From Candidatus Nomurabacteria bacterium (lineage in GTDB: Bacteria > Patescibacteriota > Saccharimonadia > Saccharimonadales > Saccharimonadaceae): a DNA stretch of 64,000 nucleotides. The position numbers were made by a program, and so were the translations under genes. The DNA lies in the NCBI GenBank assembly GCA_020631935.1, contig JACKGP010000003.1, positions 43,936 through 107,935 of the forward strand. The letters run 5' to 3'. Below the pieces are notes generated by a model. It saw nothing but the letters and a program-made list of their open reading frames with translations, had not been told where the DNA came from and did no database searches. Positions 42,643-48,588 of the stretch are shown here, one piece after another; position 1 is the first letter of the stretch, and each line of letters starts with the position of its first letter.

Positions 42643-44241
42643 CTAGAAACGCGACAAGCCATCTGACTCTGGAGCGGAGTACGATGTGCGTAGTTTTCGA
42701 ACCAAATCTTTCATTTCGCCCGTCTGTTTTACTCCAGGGTTCAAGATTCCACTAGGATCAAATAGATTTTTAATCTTTCTATACAAATCAAGCACACGAT
42801 CATCGGTAGCCTGAGTAGCAGCAGGTGCTAGTGTGCGACCTTCACTCCATAGACCAGCCACGCTACCCTTAGACTTCTCAACCAATACACTAAATTCTTG
42901 AAGCAATTTCAAATTAGTTTGCCTGTCGGCTACACGGCTAGCGTCTAGTTCAGCCCGAATCCACCAGTACTCGTCTGCTGGTCTGCCGTACACACCAAAC
43001 TTCATGCCATACTTCTTTGCTAGCTCAGCGATGCCGCCAAAGAATACATCTAGATGACCTGTTGGAATGTATGCGCCGTCAATCACCGGCAATAAACTAT
43101 TGCCTTGCTCTACTGCTTGCAGCGCCAAGCTTGGAATTGCCTCATAGGCTCGCAAAGGACTGGTCGACATATCATCAGTAAATCCAGTAACCGCACCCTT
43201 CTCTGTAAACGCTTTAGTCACCTTTTTTATTGTCTTGGAACGTAAACGTGAACTAATACTCGACGTTCTAACCATCACCAAGGCACCAAATCCGTCCTCT
43301 TTTCGAACACTATTCACTAGCTCGAATTCTTTACCTTGCGCCTCCGCTAGCTCAACCATAGACTTGTCGTAAAGCTCCACACTTGATGTATCGAGTTTTC
43401 TCAGCAAGTCTATAGCGTCCCGTGCATCATCTAGACTGCGAAATGCCCCCACTACCACAGAGTCTGTGTCATTGACATAGTCGGCTTTTGCAATCAACTC
43501 GCTAACTATGCCCAATGTTCCTTGGCTACCAAAAAACAGTGGTGTCAAATCGAAAGAACCGTCTCTTTGCTTGACATTAGAAAGCGCAGGATAGCCAGCA
43601 GTTGGCCGGTCAGCCAACTCTGCAACCAAATCGGCATTTTCTTCTATCAGTTCATCGAGTTCGCGATAAATTTTGCCTTCTAGGCCTTTTTCGGCCTTCT
43701 TTTTGCTCAGTTCACGCTTTGAAACACGGCCAGTTTGTAAAGTTGCGCCACTTGAAAGCACCACCTCTAGTTTATCTACCCAGTCGCCTGCGTCGTAACG
43801 GCTAGCTATGGCACCACCGACAGTCACAGAATTAGTCACATCAGACAGCGCAGTAATAGCTACCCCCTGAAGTCTTAAACTATTTCGCAATTCGCCCAGT
43901 GTCACCCCTGGCTGCAAGCGTACAAGCTTTTGCTTTGGGTCGTACTCGAACACCTTATTCATGTGCGCCGTAAAGCCTAAAACTATTCCGTCACCCAAAG
44001 ATCCACCCGTCGTGTCCGTACCAGCACCACGAGCAGTTATTGGAAGCTGATGGCCCTTATTGGCTAATTGTGACGAGAAATTAACTATTTTTCGAACATC
44101 GCTAGTTTCTCTTGGAAATGCCACAATTTCAGGAACAAGCCGAAGAACACTACCGTCTACAGAGTGATGATTACGAACTGATTCATCGCCTGTAACTTCG
44201 CCTAGTAAATGTTGGTTGAGATAGCGTACTAATTTATTCAT
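42643..44241 (-). CDS. FAD-linked oxidase (GlcD/D-lactate dehydrogenase-like)
   Basis: Flavin dehydrogenase of the PCMH/GlcD group that would oxidise a 2-hydroxy acid such as D-lactate or glycolate. The FAD-binding half has PEIVAFPRETSDVRKIV, TARGAGTDTTGGSLGDGIVL and VTVGGAIAS; the C-terminal cap ends in IKNLFDPSGILNPGVK. The start MNKLVRYL has GGGGGT upstream; the frame runs 17 codons further into the tRNA-Leu promoter area. 532 residues. Divergent from tRNA-Leu. Confidence 0.85.
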   Translation of the reverse strand: MNKLVRYLNQHLLGEVTGDESVRNHHSVDGSVLRLVPEIVAFPRETSDVRKIVNFSSQLANKGHQLPITARGAGTDTTGGSLGDGIVLGFTAHMNKVFEYDPKQKLVRLQPGVTLGELRNSLRLQGVAITALSDVTNSVTVGGAIASRYDAGDWVDKLEVVLSSGATLQTGRVSKRELSKKKAEKGLEGKIYRELDELIEENADLVAELADRPTAGYPALSNVKQRDGSFDLTPLFFGSQGTLGIVSELIAKADYVNDTDSVVVGAFRSLDDARDAIDLLRKLDTSSVELYDKSMVELAEAQGKEFELVNSVRKEDGFGALVMVRTSSISSRLRSKTIKKVTKAFTEKGAVTGFTDDMSTSPLRAYEAIPSLALQAVEQGNSLLPVIDGAYIPTGHLDVFFGGIAELAKKYGMKFGVYGRPADEYWWIRAELDASRVADRQTNLKLLQEFSVLVEKSKGSVAGLWSEGRTLAPAATQATDDRVLDLYRKIKNLFDPSGILNPGVKQTGEMKDLVRKLRTSYSAPESDGLSRF

Positions 44242-44284
44242 TAAACCCCCGTAAATACTAACTACAACTATAGCACAAGTACTT

Positions 44285-45931
44285 TTACTCATGAAATATC
44301 TTTGCTATAATAATGAAACCTGCGGATGTGGTGGAATTGGTAGACACGCGTGCCTTAGGAGCACGTGCCTCCGGGCGTGAAGGTTCAAGTCCTTTCATCC
44401 GCACCAAAAATGGACTAAAGTCAGAATTGTCGCCCGCAAGGGCGGCTTTTTCTTTGGTTGCGCGCAGCGCAAGCCAGATGTTCTTGGGGGGAAATGCACT
44501 TAGGGCAGCCGTTGGCTGCACCTTTTTTGTTTTTAGAAAGAGGTTCAATCCGTCGATTTCAGAAAAAGCCTGCTTTATTGCCACAAAGTTTCCATTATTC
44601 GCAGTTTCACGGAGTGAAACTGCTGTTTCTATCCAGCGGCGCATGGGTTCAACCCAAGCATTGCTGGCAAGCGTCAGCTTGCTCACTTGCTCCTCTAGCG
44701 ACTTCTTTTCGGACATAAGTTCCGATTGTTTGGCTCGGTATGTTGGCTGGTCAATGTCTTGGTCTAAATAACTGTCTAAAAGTCGCTGGAGCTTGCTCTG
44801 CAAGCTTGCAAGTCGTATTTGGGCGTTAGCTACAAACAGACCAGAACTCTCGTTTGCCTTTGTCTCATCATCAGCAAGCATTGTTTCTAGCTGTTCTGCC
44901 CAACTTTTGGGCATAGCGTAGCTATGCAAAATATCTGACAACTGCACTGATAAATCTGGCTCGGTTACGGCTGGTTCTTTGCACTGGATTGTTTTGTGCT
45001 TTCTTGTGCAACGATAATACACATACTCATGCACATTGCCGTTTTTCTGGTGTTTTACTTTCTTTTCGGCAGTTATGGCTAGATTACAGGTTGCACAGCG
45101 CAAAAGTCCGCAAAACACTTGCGGCGCAGTTGCGTCTTTTTGTGGTCGTCCACGCTTTGCAAGCGTAGCCTGCACTTCGTCAAAAAGTTTCTTGGAAATT
45201 ATTGCTTTGTGCTTGCCCTCATGCACTTCACCAAAATAACGGAAATGTCCGTAGTAAAACGGATTAGTGAGTATCCGCTTAATTTTATCTTTCGGAAACT
45301 GTCTGCCAGATTTCGTTAATATTCCTTTACTGGCTAGAAATATGGCGATGTCCTCTAGTCGGCTTGCGCCTTTGGCGTATAACCCAAAAGCTTCAATGAC
45401 AATCGGCGAACGCCGATTGTCTACGACAACCGTTTTTGTTCTCACATCATTTATGTAACCGATGGGCGCAAGCCCGGGGCGTTCGCCCCGTCTGACCTTC
45501 TGTCGCAAACCTCTTTTGGTGTTCTCGGATAAATTATCTACATAATATTTGCTCTGCCCGAAAGCGATAGAGAGCATAAACTTTCCCTGAGAAGTGTTCT
45601 CAAACCAAAAAGAGGGAAACTTGAGTGTGCTGAGTTGTCCGCTGTCTAGCAAGTAGATAATCTGTCCACCGTCCACACTATTCCTGGCAAGTCGGTCAGG
45701 GTGCCATGCCAGAATATTGCCGCCGTTTTTCTCTATCTCGGCTAATAGTTTGCCAAAAACAGGACGACCAGTCATTTTAGCAGACTTTTTCTCTATGAAC
45801 TCGGCGGCAATATGCAAGTTTTCGTGCTTGGCATATTCTCGCAGCTCAACGAGTTGCGCCTCAATGGATAAAACTTGTTTGTCCTCTACGTCAGTAGATT
45901 TTCTGGTGTATAAATAGTATTTTTCGCTCAT
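44285..45931 (-). CDS. Large serine recombinase, C-terminus fused to antisense tRNA-Leu
   Basis: Site-specific recombinase that integrates or excises the element. The resolvase domain opens YYLYTRKSTD with catalytic Ser12, then HPDRLARNSVDGG near residue 75. A recombinase domain (GYINDVR to YYGHFRY), a zinc ribbon with Cys pairs (CGLLRCATC and YRCTRKHKTIQC) and a coiled coil (LQSKLQRLLDSYL) follow. 548 residues. The last 38 (RMKGLEPSRPEARAPKAR onward) are antisense tRNA-Leu and its 5' flank, added by integration. The intact copy of the repeat encodes instead a 14-residue tail, SIYNEARTYFQQNV. GGGGGTG precedes the ATG. Confidence 0.93.
   Translation of the reverse strand: MSEKYYLYTRKSTDVEDKQVLSIEAQLVELREYAKHENLHIAAEFIEKKSAKMTGRPVFGKLLAEIEKNGGNILAWHPDRLARNSVDGGQIIYLLDSGQLSTLKFPSFWFENTSQGKFMLSIAFGQSKYYVDNLSENTKRGLRQKVRRGERPGLAPIGYINDVRTKTVVVDNRRSPIVIEAFGLYAKGASRLEDIAIFLASKGILTKSGRQFPKDKIKRILTNPFYYGHFRYFGEVHEGKHKAIISKKLFDEVQATLAKRGRPQKDATAPQVFCGLLRCATCNLAITAEKKVKHQKNGNVHEYVYYRCTRKHKTIQCKEPAVTEPDLSVQLSDILHSYAMPKSWAEQLETMLADDETKANESSGLFVANAQIRLASLQSKLQRLLDSYLDQDIDQPTYRAKQSELMSEKKSLEEQVSKLTLASNAWVEPMRRWIETAVSLRETANNGNFVAIKQAFSEIDGLNLFLKTKKVQPTAALSAFPPKNIWLALRATKEKAALAGDNSDFSPFLVRMKGLEPSRPEARAPKARVSTNSTTSAGFIIIAKIFHE
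44306..44311 (+). promoter_or_regulatory. -10 box of tRNA-Leu promoter
   Basis: TATAAT 10 nt before the mature 5' end of tRNA-Leu; the -35 region (TTTTAC) is weak. Confidence 0.55.
44322..44406 (+). tRNA. tRNA-Leu (anticodon UAG)
   Basis: The acceptor stem GCGGATG pairs with CATCCGC. The anticodon loop CTTAGGA gives UAG, decoding CUA and other CUN leucine codons. A long variable arm (class II) and the GTTCAAGTC T-loop follow, with CCA encoded. The 3' end is the junction of the integrated element, which supplies a new terminator just after it. Confidence 0.97.
44402..44409. other. Left attachment core (attL)
   Basis: CACCAAAA, spanning the tRNA-Leu CCA end. To its right the sequence continues as element arm (ATGGACTAAAG); to its left it is tRNA. 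Confidence 0.7.
44429..44455 (+). terminator. Terminator supplied to tRNA-Leu by the element
   Basis: GTCGCCC-GCAA-GGGCGGC, a 7-bp stem with tetraloop followed by TTTTTCTTT, 23 nt after the tRNA. It replaces the original tRNA terminator, now 3.8 kb away. Confidence 0.8.
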
Positions 45932-45961
45932 AACACCCCCTCAACTTAAATGACCGCCTCG

Positions 45962-46048
45962 GTGGAACCAACTTAGGAAACCTAAATTGTCCGAGACGGC
46001 CATTAAAGCCCACGACAAATAAAAAAGTTTCCTAAAAGTTGGTTCCAC
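45962..46048 (-). repeat. Inverted repeat in the recombinase leader
   Basis: GTGGAACCAACTT(TT)AGGAAAC pairs with GTTTCCTAAGTTGGTTCCAC, a 20-bp stem with a 2-nt bulge. A second, imperfect pair (AATGaCCGcCTCGG against AATGgCCGtCTCGG) sits nested with it. A TATAAT lies upstream (complement at about 46054-46059), so the structure would be in the leader RNA or act as an operator or recombinase site. The gene-free stretch 45932-46389 holds this and the internal repeat. Confidence 0.7.
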
Positions 46049-46079
46049 TTGCAATTATACCAAAAACCGCCAATGGCGG

Positions 46080-46385
46080 CTAAAAACAAAAAAGGTGCAG
46101 CCAACGGCTGCCCTAAGTGCATTTCCCCCCAAGAACATCTGGCTTGCGCTGCGCGCAACCAAAGAAAAAGCCGCCCTTGCGGGCGACAATTCTGACTTTA
46201 GTCCATTTTTGGTGTCTATCTACAACGAAGCTCGAACCTATTTCCAGCAAAATGTCTGAGCTCAGCCCCGCCGCCTAGCACGCCTTGCCGTGCTGCGCCC
46301 CGCCAGAAAAACCCTTTGCATATTTTTTTGAGATTTCCCCCGCCGAGATTTTTTAGAAAAGGAAAAGGGTTTTCTGGTGGTGTGC
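46080..46385. repeat. Internal intact 306-bp repeat (putative attP)
   Basis: Its first 135 bp are the inverse of the left end and its last 179 bp the inverse of the right end, sharing the 8-bp core TTTTGGTG at 46207-46214. On the plus strand it carries the native recombinase C-terminal codons, ending in TGA at 46257-46259. Further on is GC-rich sequence with short hairpins and no gene. Confidence 0.9.
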
Positions 46386-46389
46386 TCAG

Positions 46390-47367
46390 CTACACAGCTG
46401 CAAGGATTTGCACGGCACTTTTTTCCTCATTTGAAAGAGCTTTGAGTTTTTCTGATGCCTGAAGCACATAGGCACGGTCGCCAGTTTCTGCAACTTTTTC
46501 AAACAGCGCGATTATCTCAGACCAACTTCTAGCAATGGCGACGAACGCTCTATGCGCCTCACCAATCGTCTGATTGCCAGTCAGCTCATAGGCCTCTTTC
46601 AAAAAGTCTCGATAAAGGTTGCGGAATAATGCGCCGCCTGTTCCTGCTCGCTCCATGATCATGGCTGAGGCTGCGAACTCAGTCTTGATATCTTTTGAAC
46701 GGTCAAACCACTTGATGATTTCTTCGCTCGCTTTTGCTATACCTTTATAGCCAAGATTTTTGATCGGCGGGTTTAGGTACGCTTTCGTGTTTGAACGAAT
46801 AGCGGCAACAATGGCGTCTTTGAGTGAGGTGATTTCGCCGTTTTTCTCTATGATGTAGTAGAGATTTCTCGATGACATTGGACCTTTTTCGTTGCGCGCT
46901 TTCTCCAGACTCTCCAGTGATGAAGTTACCTCTGAGCCTTGTTGCTTAGTGTCTACCAAAAATGCGTTTTTGTCATCATAACCAAGAATAGCTACATAAT
47001 GCCCAGCAAAGTGTATCGGGTGCGTGAAATATTCAAGGCAATAACAGTCGAGTTTTAGACCAACAGCCTTACCGCTATCGAGTAATTCTTTAACCTCTTG
47101 CCATGCTTTCGTTGTTGACGACGTTTCTTTGACGATTAGCTTTAGCCCAAGATTTCTTGCAATATTTGCAGTTAGTAGGTCAGTCTTTACGCGTCCGCCG
47201 ATAAATGGAAAACCCATTATCTTCATGTTCCAAATAATGAAACTCAAGCCTTCGCCAAGCCCAAACAACATTGGTTCACTTAGGTTCACGCCGATTTGCC
47301 CTAACAGGGTGCCAGTGGCGGTGCTTTCGCAGTGCTGTCCGATATATGGTTTTGTGTTTACTTTCAT
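46390..47367 (-). CDS. BtrH-like cysteine-protease-fold protein
   Basis: Resembles the BtrH N-terminal domain plus a DUF4872-like C-terminal part. The N-terminal half is a papain/C39-type fold with Cys13 in GQHCESTA, His123 in AGHYVAILGYDD and Asp140 in FLVDTKQ, a plausible catalytic triad. The helical C-terminal half (residues about 190-325) has EEIIKWFDRS and FLKEAYELTGNQTIGEAH. BtrH itself transfers an acyl group in butirosin synthesis; here the substrate is unknown. It follows padR by 3 bp as one operon, and its stop lies 4 bp from the internal repeat. Confidence 0.8.
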   Translation of the reverse strand: MKVNTKPYIGQHCESTATGTLLGQIGVNLSEPMLFGLGEGLSFIIWNMKIMGFPFIGGRVKTDLLTANIARNLGLKLIVKETSSTTKAWQEVKELLDSGKAVGLKLDCYCLEYFTHPIHFAGHYVAILGYDDKNAFLVDTKQQGSEVTSSLESLEKARNEKGPMSSRNLYYIIEKNGEITSLKDAIVAAIRSNTKAYLNPPIKNLGYKGIAKASEEIIKWFDRSKDIKTEFAASAMIMERAGTGGALFRNLYRDFLKEAYELTGNQTIGEAHRAFVAIARSWSEIIALFEKVAETGDRAYVLQASEKLKALSNEEKSAVQILAAV

Positions 47368-47370
47368 TTT

Positions 47371-47886
47371 TCAATCCTTTCTTTTTAACTCTTTATTCAC
47401 CCAATTCAGTTCTGCCTTAAGCAGTACTTCGCTTAAGTTAAATAATTGCCGTGCAGATCGTGGCATACGTTCAACAGATGATGCTTTACCCTCTAATACT
47501 TTTAGGTCGGAGGCGAGGGTTGCCTTTCGTTGTTCCAGTGTTTTGTTAAGTTCGGTGTCCTCGATGAGCTGGCTCGTAGCAAGTCCAGTCATAAAGTGCG
47601 TATTAGCAGGCTTGCGTTCTGCAATAAGTTTTTTTGCTTCGCCTTTCAGCGCAGACACGCCAGTGTCTGTGATTGAATACTGCTTCTTCTGCTTGCCTTG
47701 CGTATCGCTACTTGTGGCTAGACCTTTTGCCTCAAGCCGTTCAAGCACATAGTAAATGGAAGAAAAGCCAACGTCTGTCCATTTTCTCATGCCTCTATCA
47801 GTAATGACTTTTTCGATGTCATAGCCGTGTCTAGCTTGCTCAGACAAAATACCGAGTATAAGTTGCTCAGACAACGATAGCTTCAT
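47371..47886 (-). CDS. PadR-family transcriptional regulator
   Basis: Winged-helix repressor. The DNA-binding domain opens LSLSEQLILGILSEQARHGY with SSIYYVLERLEAKGLAT as recognition helix and wing, and KKQYSITDTGVSALKGEAKK. The C-terminal helical part (about residues 100-171) fits the Vir_act_alpha_C dimerisation region. 171 residues. A perfect palindrome abuts its start codon and overlaps its promoter, so it probably represses itself and the BtrH-like gene. Confidence 0.93.
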   Translation of the reverse strand: MKLSLSEQLILGILSEQARHGYDIEKVITDRGMRKWTDVGFSSIYYVLERLEAKGLATSSDTQGKQKKQYSITDTGVSALKGEAKKLIAERKPANTHFMTGLATSQLIEDTELNKTLEQRKATLASDLKVLEGKASSVERMPRSARQLFNLSEVLLKAELNWVNKELKRKD

Positions 47887-47914
47887 AAAACTATTCTAGC
47901 ACTAGAATAGTTTT
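47887..47914 (-). promoter_or_regulatory. padR operator and promoter
   Basis: AAAACTATTCTAG-CA-CTAGAATAGTTTT, perfect 13-bp arms, starting right after the padR start codon. On the minus strand TAGAAT of the palindrome is a -10 box 6 nt before the ATG, with TTGCAA 18 bp upstream. Binding would block the promoter. Confidence 0.8.
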
Positions 47915-48011
47915 CATTGCAAGAGCTTGTTGTATTTGTGTATGTTCTTGCAAGCAAGGACATGGGCGGCTGTGCCGCCCCGAGCCACGCCGCCTCTGCC
48001 GTTTACGGCAG

Positions 48012-48190
48012 GCACACCACCAGAAAACCCTTTTCCTTTTCTAAAAAATCTCGGCGGGGGAAATCTCAAAAAAATATGCAAAGGGTTTTTCTGGCGGGGC
48101 GCAGCACGGCAAGGCGTGCTAGGCGGCGGGGCTGAGCTCAGACATTTTGCTGGAAATAGGTTCGAGCTTCGTTGTAGATAGACACCAAAA
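48012..48190. repeat. Right 179-bp arm of the element's inverted repeat
   Basis: Perfect reverse complement of 46207-46385. It ends at the CACCAAAA core beside the chromosomal flank. Confidence 0.95.
48183..48190. other. Right attachment core (attR)
   Basis: CACCAAAA; left of it is element arm (GTAGATAGA), right of it the sequence that would originally follow tRNA-Leu. Confidence 0.7.
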
Positions 48191-48220
48191 GAAAAAGATG
48201 TCCGAAAGGATGTCTTTTTC
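48191..48220 (+). terminator. Displaced original terminator of tRNA-Leu
   Basis: GAAAAAGATGTCC-GAAA-GGATGTCTTTTTC, a 13-bp stem with two G-U pairs and a GAAA tetraloop followed by TTTTC. Joined to the tRNA at the core it would lie directly after CCA. Confidence 0.75.
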
Positions 48221-48588
48221 TTTTCTAAAGTCACACTCGACAGACAACACTCAGTAACAATATAGACAAAGCACTAGAACACTTGCAGGAAAAGATAGCC
48301 AGAGATCTAGCTCGCGCAGCTGGCTGCCCTGGCGTAAACTCTTTAGATAGCGCAGGTAGCGGCAAACCAGCCAGACACGCACGCTACCAGTCGCTGTCTA
48401 ATGACCTATGGGCTTAACTTTTATACAGTTTTGTGGTATAATATAAAGATATAGTTGCTTATAGTAATACATATCTAGACATAGCTGTTGCGATGTCGTC
48501 AGCCTCTCTGGCAAGTAATTTTTAGGTTAAGCCACGGGGGCTTTTATTTTGGAACTCTACGATCCAAGACCGATATAAAATCTATTCA
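48221..48588. other. Gene-poor flank with a possible gene remnant and small RNA
   Basis: No established gene. Plus-strand frame 48283-48417 (TTG start) is open and reads like a helical peptide (LQEKIARDLARAAGCPG) but lacks a good start signal, so it may be a remnant. A perfect TATAAT at 48437-48442 is followed by about 100 nt ending in AAGCC-ACGGG-GGCTT with TTATTTT (48529-48550), which could be a small RNA unit. Neither matches a family I know. Confidence 0.3.

Larger units (their letters stand above)
44402..44536. repeat. Left 135-bp arm of the element's inverted repeat
   Basis: Perfect reverse complement of 46080-46214. It includes the last native codons of the recombinase and, on the plus strand, a terminator hairpin. 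Confidence 0.95.
44402..48190. mobile_element. Integrated element in tRNA-Leu with 306-bp inverted att repeats
   Basis: Bounded by the 8-bp direct repeat CACCAAAA (tRNA 3' end and 48183-48190). It contains a serine recombinase half (unique 44537-46079), an internal intact 306-bp repeat (46080-46385) and a PadR/BtrH-like half (unique 46386-48011). The outer ends are the 135-bp and 179-bp parts of the same 306-bp repeat, inverted. The lengths add up exactly: 1543 + 1626 + 2 x 306 = 3781 bp, the predicted excised circle. Whether it is mobile is inference. Confidence 0.85.

Noticed and set aside
46080..46259. A second recombinase gene on the plus strand
   Set aside because: Only the last codons are present because the repeat contains the recombinase 3' end; upstream sequence is not recombinase and carries a stop.
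47914..48234. Open frames on both strands near the right end of the element
   Set aside because: They run through the GC-rich inverted repeat arm, have no start signals, and their counterparts in the internal copy are broken; no recognisable protein.
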